Notes: generated from the letters alone by a model not told the origin. 7,035 nucleotides of DNA from Vulcanimicrobiota bacterium (GCA_030042755.1 JASHZC010000157.1:1-7035), one strand, 5' to 3'. Counted from the stretch's first letter, positions 1 to 6,495 are shown. Translations and numbers: made by a program.

Positions 1-76
1 CCAATCCTATTTTGTCGACAACCCAACTCAATTTTAAAAATTGAATCGCGTTAACTCGGGCGTCGATGCGTGTGTT
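1..76. other. AT-rich intergenic stretch with two short palindromes
   Basis: No gene can be supported here. All three forward frames reach a stop before position 55, so the tail of a forward gene entering from the left cannot be excluded, but none of the short reading tails is recognisable. Two perfect palindromes are visible: TTGTCGACAA at 12-21, and TCAATTTT-A-AAAATTGA at 28-44. The second is AT-only apart from its ends and lacks the GC-rich stem of an intrinsic terminator. It could be a regulator site or part of a promoter region for a gene left of the window. No assignment is possible. Confidence 0.4.
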
Positions 77-228
77 CGCGTTGGTCGGGGCGTGCGGTGG
101 TGAGACGGAGCGTCTGAAATCGGCCGAAGCCAGGATGACGAGAGGCCGATTTCAGCCGAGTGGCATTTTTCGCACGATGCGGAAAATGGCGCGTCTCAGG
201 CTCACCACCGCACGCCCCGCCCGACGCG
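77..228. repeat. 152-bp three-armed inverted repeat (structured RNA or MITE-like element)
   Basis: Positions 77-104 pair with 201-228 over 28 positions: 26 Watson-Crick pairs, one G-T wobble (82/223) and one mismatch (85/220), including 19 consecutive perfect pairs (86-104 with 201-219). Inside this basal stem lie two further hairpins. Positions 114-125 pair perfectly with 144-155 (12 bp, 18-nt loop), and 164-174 pair with 178-188 (11 bp, one wobble, 3-nt loop). The fold is thus a Y, or three-way junction, on either strand. It lies 8 bp downstream of the small-protein stop codon at the end of the operon. Neither strand shows a U-tract after the stem, so it is not a classic terminator. A non-autonomous mobile element, a dispersed intergenic repeat, or a 3'-end mRNA-stabilising structure are all possible. 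I do not recognise a known RNA family. Confidence 0.75.
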
Positions 229-236
229 GCGAGGAC

Positions 237-362
237 CTACCGACCGCGGGAGTTGAGGCGATTCAATTCCCGCCCGTACAGGACCGCGGTTCGTTCCTGG
301 AGTTTGCGATAGGTCAATTCCGAATAGCGACGCGGACGTCGCACCATGTTGAACGATATCAT
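237..362 (-). CDS. 41-aa Arg-rich small protein, translationally coupled to the tolC-like gene
   Basis: The ATG at 362-360 overlaps the TGA of the upstream outer membrane factor gene (ATGA), and the reading frame runs to a TAG at 239-237. A perfect AAGGAG lies 10 nt upstream (373-378) inside the end of the upstream gene. The protein begins MISFNMVRRPRRYSEL and has 10 Arg, 1 Lys and 3 Glu among 41 residues, so it is strongly basic. Residues 15-37 look helical (leucines at 16, 21, 28, 33, 36). There is no signal peptide or membrane segment. A second in-frame ATG at codon 6 would give a 36-aa form. I recognise no family. The ribosome-binding site and stop-start overlap support translation. Against it, part of the region can also form hairpins (246-256 with 263-273; 234-242 with 307-315), so conservation is needed to be sure. 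An RNA-binding or regulatory role would be speculation from charge alone. Confidence 0.55.
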   Translation of the reverse strand: MISFNMVRRPRRYSELTYRKLQERTAVLYGRELNRLNSRGR

Positions 363-2083
363 GGACTGAGTGCTCCTTGGCCTAGGGTCGTGAGTGAGAC
401 CCCGTTTTGACCGAGTATTGATCCGTCGACGCGTTGCAGCTCGACGACGGCCTTATTCAAATCCGTTTGTGCTTGAAGCTCGAGGCCTTCTTGTTGTACG
501 AACTCGACCTGGCGCTGATCGATGAGGAACGTGGTGGACTCGCCGTTTTTGAACTTGCGAATCTCGCTTGCCAGCACTTGGGCTGCGGCGTCGCGCCCTT
601 GATGCGCCGCAAAGAGCCGTGCTTGCGCCGCTTGGTAGGCCTGAAGTGCGTTATATACCTCGTACTGGATGCGCCCCGCCGTTGCGAGTTGTTCCACCTG
701 CGCCTGGCGCTCTTGCTCCTTGGCTGCGCTTTCGGCACCTTTCGCCGTGTTATTGCCGAGCGGCGTCGAGATCTGAACGCCGGCCGAATACGTCGGGAAG
801 CGCCCAATGTTGCTGTAGGACTTGCCAAGTCCGCCGGTTGTATCTGCGGGCGCCGGCGGGAACGTGGTTCCGAGGAAAACGAGCGGCGGCAACGCATTGC
901 CGGCGAAGCCGTTACCGTTGAACTGCAGCTGCAGATCCGCCTGTGGAAGTTTTTGGTTCTTCGCATACGCAAGGTTCACGCCGGCCTGCTTTGCGGCGTC
1001 GAGCGCTTCGCGCACTTCAGGACGGTTCTGCATCGCAGTCGCGAGAAGCGAATCGACCGAAGGGGTCGGTGGGAGTTGGAGCACCGACGAGGTCGGTACG
1101 AGATTCGCGCGCCAGACCGGATCGCCGGGATCGGTGACGATCAAGCTCTTGAGTTGGTTTTGCAGCTCCGAGACGTTTTGCAGCGCCGAGAATACGTCTT
1201 GCTGATAGATCGCGATTTGCGTCGTGGACTCGATCGCGTCGATCGGAGCGGCCGCGCCGCGCTTGGCGAGGCGCACGTTGCTCTGCTGCTGCGAAACGCT
1301 CTGGCGCAACGCATCCTCCTGGATGGCGACGTTGCGCCACGCAGCAACGAGGTCCCAATAGACGTCTTCGACCGAGGCAATCGTCGTAGAAACGGACGCG
1401 AGGGTCGAAGCCTGCGTCGCGTCCGAGTTGATTCGCGAGAGCTGAATTTGCCGCTTCGTATCGTTCATGGCCAGCCCTTTGAGCAGCGGCTGCGTGATCG
1501 ATACGTTCAGCGATGCAAGGTAATATGGATTGAATGCGTCGATGAACGTATTGTCGTCGACGGTCGACTGCGAGACGTTGATATTGTATTGCGTGCCGCT
1601 TTCGCTGAGCTGCCCTTTGACGCCGGCCTGCAACGATTGATAGTTCTGCACGATCGGCTGGAAGTCAGGCCCGCCGCCGAAGAACGCGTTCGTGGCCGCG
1701 TTCGTATCGTGTTTAACCGACGGTTCGACGAAGAAGTTCACGTCGTTCGCGCCTTTGGCTTCCTGAACTTGATACGAAGCGATGCGCGTGTTCGAGGCGG
1801 CGACCGAAAGATCGGGGTTCTTGAGCAACGCCATGCCGATTGCATCTTGGAGTGAGATCCCGACGAATGGCTGCTGCGTAACACCGACGATGTCGGCCTT
1901 GGTTGGACGAACGCTCGGAGCCTGATATCCGGGCGCGACCGTCGGCACCGGAGGCGTAACCGGCGTAGGCACCGGTGTTGGAATCGCTGCCGCAGACGGC
2001 AGCGTGGGCTTCGCCGATGCGGCGAACGGTGCCGTCGCGATCGCGAGACTGAGTGTGATTGTGGTTATGGCTTGAGTCTTCAC
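359..2083 (-). CDS. TolC-family outer membrane efflux protein
   Basis: This is the outer membrane channel of the tripartite pump; trimers of this family form a beta-barrel plus a periplasmic alpha-helical tunnel. The 574-aa protein starts with a signal peptide (residues 1-24, ending AASA), followed by a Pro/Thr/Val-rich linker (about 34-60) not found in classical TolC. Two OEP repeats follow. The first runs from the helix with LQDAIGMALLKNPDL (78-92) to the strand turn SITQPLLKG (195-203). The second has NRPEVREALDAAKQAG (353-368), KNQKLPQADL (375-384) and the matching turn QISTPLGNN (437-445). The C-terminal helix DLNKAVVELQRVDGSIL (541-557) is typical of the family. The start is GTG at 2083, chosen because TAGGAG lies 6 nt upstream and no better start exists. 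It lies 9 bp after the MFS gene and overlaps the next small ORF. A long open frame on the opposite strand is only a shadow. Confidence 0.93.
   Translation of the reverse strand: MKTQAITTITLSLAIATAPFAASAKPTLPSAAAIPTPVPTPVTPPVPTVAPGYQAPSVRPTKADIVGVTQQPFVGISLQDAIGMALLKNPDLSVAASNTRIASYQVQEAKGANDVNFFVEPSVKHDTNAATNAFFGGGPDFQPIVQNYQSLQAGVKGQLSESGTQYNINVSQSTVDDNTFIDAFNPYYLASLNVSITQPLLKGLAMNDTKRQIQLSRINSDATQASTLASVSTTIASVEDVYWDLVAAWRNVAIQEDALRQSVSQQQSNVRLAKRGAAAPIDAIESTTQIAIYQQDVFSALQNVSELQNQLKSLIVTDPGDPVWRANLVPTSSVLQLPPTPSVDSLLATAMQNRPEVREALDAAKQAGVNLAYAKNQKLPQADLQLQFNGNGFAGNALPPLVFLGTTFPPAPADTTGGLGKSYSNIGRFPTYSAGVQISTPLGNNTAKGAESAAKEQERQAQVEQLATAGRIQYEVYNALQAYQAAQARLFAAHQGRDAAAQVLASEIRKFKNGESTTFLIDQRQVEFVQQEGLELQAQTDLNKAVVELQRVDGSILGQNGVSLTTLGQGALSP
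373..378 (-). promoter_or_regulatory. Shine-Dalgarno AAGGAG for the small coupled ORF
   Basis: AAGGAG on the minus strand ends 10 nt before the ATG at 362. It lies within the last codons of the tolC-like gene. It is as strong as the site in front of the membrane fusion protein gene and is the main reason to regard the 41-codon ORF as translated. Confidence 0.55.
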
Positions 2084-2089
2084 GAAACG

Positions 2090-2095
2090 CTCCTA
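2090..2095 (-). promoter_or_regulatory. Ribosome-binding site TAGGAG overlapping the upstream stop codon
   Basis: The minus-strand sequence TAGGAG contains the TAG stop of the MFS gene, followed by GAG. It sits 6 nt before the GTG start at 2083. Terminating ribosomes are therefore placed exactly on the next initiation site, which supports both the GTG start and translational coupling of pump and channel. Confidence 0.75.
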
Positions 2096-3628
2096 TTCGA
2101 CCGCGACGTGCCCGCCAAGTCGCGGCTTATTGAGTAGTAAGACCAGCGGTGTGAGCGCGATCGTAATGATCGCCGTCCAACGCGAGGTATCCGCATACGA
2201 AAGCACCAGCGCTTGACCCTCGACGATTTGGTCGAGATTGTTCAATGCAGATGTGGAATGCTCGCCGCCGTTCTGCTGAAGGTAAATCGCAGTGGGCGAA
2301 CTGTGGAGATTGACGTTGGCGGCGAGCTCCGTTTGGTGCGTGGTCGTGCCGCGCACGAGCAGCGTGACGAGGATCGCGGTTGCGATGCTGCCGCCAACTT
2401 GCCGCGAAAGATTGAAGAATGCCGACGTCGCTGGGACCTCGCGGTCCGGAACGCCGCCGAGCACCGCAATCGAGAGCGGCACGAAGATTTGCGAAAGACC
2501 GATTCCGCTAACGACGAGGCATACGATGAACGTACCGAATTGCGACTCGGGCGTGGTCACGCCGGCGAGAATCCAATTCGAAATACCGAGCAGCAAGAAT
2601 CCAATCGCCGTCGATAGACGCACGTCGATCCTTCCGCTGCTTGCCAGCGCCGCAGTAATCGGCGTAAACGTCATCACGGCGAGTGCGCGCACGAGGATCG
2701 TTAATCCCGAAAGCGTGGCAGTAAAGCCGAGCGAGTTCTGCAGGTACTGCGGCAGAACGAGAATCGATCCGTAGAGACTGATTCCCAGAACCGCGCCTAG
2801 GACGCTTCCCGCGGCGACTTGGCGAAGGCGCAAGACATGCAGATCGACGACCGGAATTCCCGAGCGCAGCGTCCACCAGATGAAGCTTCCAATTCCGGCA
2901 GCGGCTACCAGCGTGAAAAGCCGAATGTTGGGATCGCTGAGCCAGTCATACTGTTGCCCTTGGTCGAGAACGTATTGCATCGAACCCAAGCCAACCGCGA
3001 GCAGTGCAAGCCCAATCCAATCGAGTCTCATCGCCCGCGGTTTGATCGGGTTTCGTAGATAATTCCAAATCAGTATCGCCGCAACGATACCAACGGGCAG
3101 GTTGATAAAGAACGCCCAGCGCCACGTGAGGTTGTCGGTGATCCAACCGCCGAGTACCGGTCCCAGCGCGGGACCGACGATAACGCCCATCGCAAAGATG
3201 CCTTGGGCTCTACCCTGCTCGTCTAACGTGTAGGTGTCGCGCAGAATAGCTTGCGCGGTCGAGATCAGTCCTCCGCCGCCCAGGCCTTGCACGATGCGCC
3301 AGAAGACCAGCGCACCGAAACTCGGCGCTAAGCCGCACATCAGCGAGGCGATGGTGAAGATAATGATCGACGCAAAGAAGTACTGACGCCGGCCGAACCT
3401 CGCCGAGAGCCATGGCGTGATCGGAATTACCACCACGTTCGCGATGATGTATCCGGTCACGATCCACGCACCTTGGTCGACCGGCACGCCGAAATTCCCT
3501 TGAATGTTCGGCAGTGCGACGTTCACGATCGTCGTGTCGATGATCTCGAGCAGGGTCGCGGCGATGACCGCGACGCTCACGATGGCCCTACGTAGGCCGT
3601 GTTCGACTACGTTGCGAGGTTCCATCAT
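2093..3628 (-). CDS. EmrB-type MFS drug exporter (DHA2 family, 14 TM helices)
   Basis: This is an inner membrane proton antiporter of the drug:H+ antiporter-2 family and the energised component of the exporter; the family exports hydrophobic drugs, uncouplers, bile acids or fatty acids. The length of 511 aa is normal. Visible family motifs are LEIIDTTIVNVALPNIQ (27-43, first helix with the conserved Asp31), the loop 2-3 motif LSARFGRRQ (74-82), RIVQGLGGGG in helix 4 (111-120), and the antiporter motif C in helix 5, VGPALGPVLGGWI (151-163). The signature TWRWAFFINLPVG (168-180) follows, as in EmrB/QacA-type proteins. Hydrophobic segments continue to residue 501. Two adjacent ATGs (3628, 3625) could both serve; the 20-bp gap to the fusion protein gene has no clear Shine-Dalgarno. 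Partners are the adjacent fusion protein and outer membrane factor. Substrate cannot be read from sequence. Confidence 0.95.
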   Translation of the reverse strand: MMEPRNVVEHGLRRAIVSVAVIAATLLEIIDTTIVNVALPNIQGNFGVPVDQGAWIVTGYIIANVVVIPITPWLSARFGRRQYFFASIIIFTIASLMCGLAPSFGALVFWRIVQGLGGGGLISTAQAILRDTYTLDEQGRAQGIFAMGVIVGPALGPVLGGWITDNLTWRWAFFINLPVGIVAAILIWNYLRNPIKPRAMRLDWIGLALLAVGLGSMQYVLDQGQQYDWLSDPNIRLFTLVAAAGIGSFIWWTLRSGIPVVDLHVLRLRQVAAGSVLGAVLGISLYGSILVLPQYLQNSLGFTATLSGLTILVRALAVMTFTPITAALASSGRIDVRLSTAIGFLLLGISNWILAGVTTPESQFGTFIVCLVVSGIGLSQIFVPLSIAVLGGVPDREVPATSAFFNLSRQVGGSIATAILVTLLVRGTTTHQTELAANVNLHSSPTAIYLQQNGGEHSTSALNNLDQIVEGQALVLSYADTSRWTAIITIALTPLVLLLNKPRLGGHVAVE

Positions 3629-3648
3629 TGTTGCTGTTACGCTTTCGT

Positions 3649-4911
3649 CTAGCGAACTTTCACGAACGTTTCGACGCTCATACCAGGGCGCATCGGCCTA
3701 TTCGGATCCTTGTTGTCGATGGAGATGCGAACCGGAATGCGCTGCGTCACCTTCACGAAGTTGCCGGTTGCGTTTTGCGCCGGAACCAGGGCGTAGGTGT
3801 TTTGCGACGCGGGGTTGATCGATATCACGTGCCCATGGAACAACACACCAGGGTACGCGTCGACATGAATGTCGACGGGCTGACCGACTCGCATGTCGGT
3901 CATCTGCGTTTCTTTATAGTTCGCCGTGATGTAGATTTTGCCCGGACCGTTCGGAATCAACGTCAGAATCGTCATGCCTGCCGAAACGGTTTGACCGATT
4001 TGGGCGCTCTTCTGACCGACGTAGCCATCGATCGGCGAGTAGATGTGCGTGTAGCTGAGGTTCCTGCGCGCTATGGACAGCTGCGCTAACGCCGCATTGA
4101 CTTGGCTCGGATCGGCGAATTGCGCGAGTTTGCCTTGCGCCGTCGTTACGCCGCCCTGCGCCGCGGCCACGCCGGCCTGCGCTGCGCCCACTTTCTGTGT
4201 TGCTGCAGAAAGATTGGCACCCGCCACACCGATATCGTCGTGCGCGCTCAGAAGCTGCGCCGATGCCGCGGCAAGCGACGCGCGTTCCGCGTCGAGATTT
4301 TGGCGCGCGACGTCACCGGTTGAAACGAGCGAGAGCGTGCGCCGGTAATCTGCCGCAGCTCGGTTGTAGGCCGCTTGTGCCGCAGGCAATTGCGCCTGCG
4401 CCGAATGGAGCTGTGCCACCGCCTGTGCAACGCCGGCTTGCGCGACCGGCACCTGCGCCGAAGCATTCGCCGTATTGGCCTGCGCCTGTGCAACGCCGCC
4501 TTGTCCTTGCGTTGTGCTCGTTTGTTGATTCGCCTGCGCGAGCGCTAGTTGCGCCTCTGCATTACGAACTTGATAGCTTTCAACCGCGTCCTCAAGTACG
4601 ACCAGCAGCTGACCGCGGCGAACTTCCTGGTTCGTGTCGACCCGGATGTGATCGATGCGTTCGTTGATCTTGCTCGTAACCGCGACCGGATCGGTGTCGA
4701 CGCGTGCGTCATCCGTCCCCTCGTGGACACGCGCGTATAAGTACCACTTCACGCCCCACGCCAGCAGCACGATCGCGACGATTACACCGAGCACGCCGAA
4801 GATTATGCGCTTACGCGGACCGTTGCGCTCTTCGATTTGCGTGATGTTTTCGCTGCGCCCGTTGGGTTGCGTTTGGCTGGCGTTGCCCTTCTGTGCCTCG
4901 CGCGTATCCAT
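3649..4911 (-). CDS. EmrA/HlyD-type membrane fusion protein
   Basis: This is the periplasmic adaptor linking the MFS pump to the outer membrane channel. The 420-aa protein has a short polar cytoplasmic N-terminus (1-34), one membrane anchor (about 35-59) and the EmrA-like segment GTDDARVDTDPVAVTSKI (65-82). A first lipoyl half follows (about 75-108, VRRGQLLVVLE). Next comes a long alpha-helical hairpin (about 110-285), very rich in Ala and Gln with AQA-type repeats. The second lipoyl half is THIYSPIDGYVGQ (288-300), and the beta-barrel contains NYKETQMTDMRVGQPVDI (331-348). The ending RIPVRISID (391-399) and RPGMSVETFV is typical of EmrA. The ATG at 4911 abuts the TAA of the TetR gene, with AAGGAG 7 nt upstream. 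It is 20 bp from the pump gene. The repetitive hairpin carries short direct DNA repeats (for example GCCTGTGCAACGCCG twice in 4420-4500), so its length may vary between strains. Confidence 0.94.
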   Translation of the reverse strand: MDTREAQKGNASQTQPNGRSENITQIEERNGPRKRIIFGVLGVIVAIVLLAWGVKWYLYARVHEGTDDARVDTDPVAVTSKINERIDHIRVDTNQEVRRGQLLVVLEDAVESYQVRNAEAQLALAQANQQTSTTQGQGGVAQAQANTANASAQVPVAQAGVAQAVAQLHSAQAQLPAAQAAYNRAAADYRRTLSLVSTGDVARQNLDAERASLAAASAQLLSAHDDIGVAGANLSAATQKVGAAQAGVAAAQGGVTTAQGKLAQFADPSQVNAALAQLSIARRNLSYTHIYSPIDGYVGQKSAQIGQTVSAGMTILTLIPNGPGKIYITANYKETQMTDMRVGQPVDIHVDAYPGVLFHGHVISINPASQNTYALVPAQNATGNFVKVTQRIPVRISIDNKDPNRPMRPGMSVETFVKVR

Positions 4912-5526
4912 TTACTTGCTCCTTACGCCGTTGAGAAAAACGTTGATGATGTTCGATAGTGCGTAGTCGTTGTCGGACGAGATTCGGCTGTCCGGGAACT
5001 TGTCGCGCGCGGCCAGGCGCGCGAAGATCATACCCATGAAAATCAGCGCCAGGTCGTCAGGGTTGCCGACCAGCTCCCCTGCCTCGACTTTGGCAGCCAT
5101 GTACTCCCCCACCACCGTCCGGATAGCGGTTTGCGGACGCCAGGTCTCTTTCGCGAAGACACTGTTCTCGTAGTCGGCCTCGACCAGCGACCAGCGTATC
5201 ATGTCGATCATCGACTCCATGTGCTGGGTCATGGTCGCGCCGATCACGCGGAGATCGCCCTCTATGGGACCAGGCAAGCTTTCGATGATCTCTCGCAGGC
5301 GCACATCGGGGCACGAGTTTTTCACGACCGCGATGATCAGCGCGTCCTTATTTCCGAAGTGCCGGAAAAGCGTCGCTTCGTTGACGCCCGCAACGTCGGC
5401 GATCTCACGCGTCGTCGCGCCCTTCTTCCCTTTGCGCTTGATCACGTCGCGCGCCGCCAGGATGATCCGCTCGCGCGTATCTTCCGGCATCGCTTTGCCG
5501 TCGTTTTGTTTCTGAGTGTCAATCAT
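4912..5526 (-). CDS. TetR/AcrR-family transcriptional regulator
   Basis: A dimeric DNA-binding repressor that normally releases its operator when a small ligand binds its C-terminal pocket. The 204-aa protein has the standard N-terminal domain: DTRERIILAARDVI (16-29), then the helix-turn-helix TTREIADVAGVNEATLFRHF (38-57) and NKDALI (59-64). The C-terminal ligand and dimer domain (about 75-204) is divergent, as usual, so the ligand cannot be inferred. The start at 5526 overlaps the stop of the preceding gene (ATGA). An internal ATG at codon 13 (MPEDTRER) would give 192 aa and also fits the family; the overlap favours the longer form. It lies inside the operon it probably controls, directly before the pump genes, which implies autoregulation. 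Its best candidate operators are the two 18-bp palindromes at 6494-6558. A local repressor of the exporter is the likely role, by inference from position. Confidence 0.93.
   Translation of the reverse strand: MIDTQKQNDGKAMPEDTRERIILAARDVIKRKGKKGATTREIADVAGVNEATLFRHFGNKDALIIAVVKNSCPDVRLREIIESLPGPIEGDLRVIGATMTQHMESMIDMIRWSLVEADYENSVFAKETWRPQTAIRTVVGEYMAAKVEAGELVGNPDDLALIFMGMIFARLAARDKFPDSRISSDNDYALSNIINVFLNGVRSK
4919..4924 (-). promoter_or_regulatory. Shine-Dalgarno AAGGAG for the membrane fusion protein gene
   Basis: AAGGAG on the minus strand lies inside the last codons of the TetR gene, 7 nt before the ATG at 4911. It fixes the start of the fusion protein directly after the TAA stop. Confidence 0.7.
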
Positions 5527-6194
5527 TGCTTTTGAAAAACCGAGTCGCTTAGCGCGACGTTGGTCTGGTAGCTGTCATATTGTGAATCGCCGGTCGCGCG
5601 TACGCGGTAGTGAATGTCGACGTGCTGGCGAGAAACGAGATTGAAGCCGTGCTCCGTACTGTAATACTGTTGCATGACGATCGTCCCGCCATTCGTGTAA
5701 TGCCAATCCATTTCGGGAAGTTCGTAGCTCACAGGATCGACGTAGACGACGGTGTCCTTGATCTGATCGCTGTAAATCTTCTTGGTAAGAACGAGAACGA
5801 TCATCGGGCGTCCATCGAGCTCGCCCATTCCCTGGAGCTTGATGTTCGAATCTTTCTCCCAGCCGGTCGGGTCTCCAACGTCATCGAACAACTTTTGGAA
5901 GCCCCTACCGTAGGACGGCACGCGATCGAAGATGACGGCGAAATTGTCCGGACGTTTGAAGTATGCCGTACCTTCGAGATTCGGGGAGTAAAACGGAATT
6001 TCTGTGCGCATGTGCACGTGAACGCGAACTTGGTACGAATTCAGTCCGACGTTGCGCGCGAGCATCCGATCGATGACCTCTTGCGCGGTGGTCGGCGCTG
6101 AAAGCGGCGACGCCGAAGCCGTCGGCTGCGCTTGAGCCCCGGCAAGCGACAGCACTGCAAGGAGCGTCGTGGCGCTCGCTGCGCGCAAGATCAT
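5523..6194 (-). CDS. LolA/LppX-like exported protein (outer membrane lipoprotein-sorting-like)
   Basis: The 223-aa protein has a signal peptide (1-22, hydrophobic core LLAVLSLAG, cleavage after AQA), a short Ala/Ser/Pro linker, and a helix AQEVIDRMLARNVGLNSYQ (37-55). A run of alternating beta strands follows (VRVHVHMRTEI, GTAYFKRPDNFAVIF, MIVLVLTKK, DTVVYVDPVSYELPEMDW, TIVMQQYYST). This arrangement of a leading helix, a YFKRPDNF-type strand and a 'VYVDP.SYEL' strand is typical of the LolA/LolB/LppX half-barrel fold, which carries lipids or lipidated proteins through the periplasm. Assignment is by pattern only; no bona fide LolA orthology is claimed. No lipobox is present, so it is probably soluble in the periplasm. 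The ATG overlaps the TGA of the STAS gene, and its own stop overlaps the TetR start, so it is firmly in the operon. Role in the exporter is unknown; lipid or hydrophobic-substrate handling is a reasonable guess. Confidence 0.75.
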   Translation of the reverse strand: MILRAASATTLLAVLSLAGAQAQPTASASPLSAPTTAQEVIDRMLARNVGLNSYQVRVHVHMRTEIPFYSPNLEGTAYFKRPDNFAVIFDRVPSYGRGFQKLFDDVGDPTGWEKDSNIKLQGMGELDGRPMIVLVLTKKIYSDQIKDTVVYVDPVSYELPEMDWHYTNGGTIVMQQYYSTEHGFNLVSRQHVDIHYRVRATGDSQYDSYQTNVALSDSVFQKQ

Positions 6195-6472
6195 GCCGCC
6201 AGCGACCCCACCATCGGGAACAGCCGGTCCAGTGCCATCACGTGAAGCGAACGCACGAGCTCGGGCCGAGTGACCTTGAGCGCGATCTCCCCGCCGACTT
6301 CGCGCGAACGGCGCAGCAGCGTGATGAGACCCCGCACGCCGTCGGTGTCCAGACGAGGGAGCACGTCCAGATCGAGCACGACGCGCGGAGCGCCCTCGCC
6401 AAAAAGGGCCAGGGCTTCCTGCTGAATCCGATCGATCGAATCGGGGCGGTAATCGAGCGTAGGCGTTTGCAT
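6191..6472 (-). CDS. Small STAS-domain protein (anti-anti-sigma-like, Asp at the phospho-Ser position)
   Basis: The 93-aa protein is a single STAS domain. VVLDLDVLPRLDTDGVRGLI (31-50) and REVGGEIALKV (57-67) align well with SpoIIAA-type anti-anti-sigma factors, followed by the final helix pattern PELVRSLHVMALDRLFPM (70-87). In that family the site is Asp-Ser-Ser-Gly, with the second Ser phosphorylated by an anti-sigma kinase. Here it reads Asp42-Thr43-Asp44-Gly45, so the phospho-acceptor is replaced by a permanent negative charge. MlaB-like STAS proteins of lipid transporters also lack phosphorylation. The start is taken as the ATG at 6472, because a longer frame upstream would run through the operators, the terminator and antisense to the lipoprotein gene. 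The ribosome site (GGGA) is weak. It is the first gene of the operon and overlaps the LolA-like gene by 4 bp. No kinase or sigma factor is in the window. Confidence 0.85.
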   Translation of the reverse strand: MQTPTLDYRPDSIDRIQQEALALFGEGAPRVVLDLDVLPRLDTDGVRGLITLLRRSREVGGEIALKVTRPELVRSLHVMALDRLFPMVGSLAA

Positions 6473-6483
6473 GATATCCCGTT

Positions 6484-6495
6484 CAGAAATTTCTG
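6484..6495. repeat. Perfect 12-bp palindrome in the leader of the STAS gene
   Basis: CAGAAATTTCTG is fully self-complementary. It lies between the downstream operator (sharing 2 bp with it) and the STAS start codon. It may be an additional regulator half-site or a small leader structure. It could also be chance, given its length. Confidence 0.35.

Noticed and set aside
77..228. Intrinsic terminator for the efflux operon
   Set aside because: The stem is very long and branched, and neither strand has a T-run after it. It may slow or stabilise the mRNA 3' end but does not fit the intrinsic terminator pattern.
231..330. tRNA gene, suggested by GGTTCGTTCC near 288-297
   Set aside because: No acceptor stem, D-arm or anticodon arm can be placed around it on either strand. 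The region is better explained by the small ORF.
66..410. Plus-strand open frame of 114 codons over the left end
   Set aside because: It runs through both arms of the inverted-repeat element and antisense to the small coupled ORF. Its Arg-rich product has no recognisable family.
434..1855. Long plus-strand open frame of 473 codons opposite the tolC-like gene
   Set aside because: It lies entirely antisense to a well-recognised gene, is Arg/Leu-rich in the manner of GC-driven shadow frames, and shows no domain.
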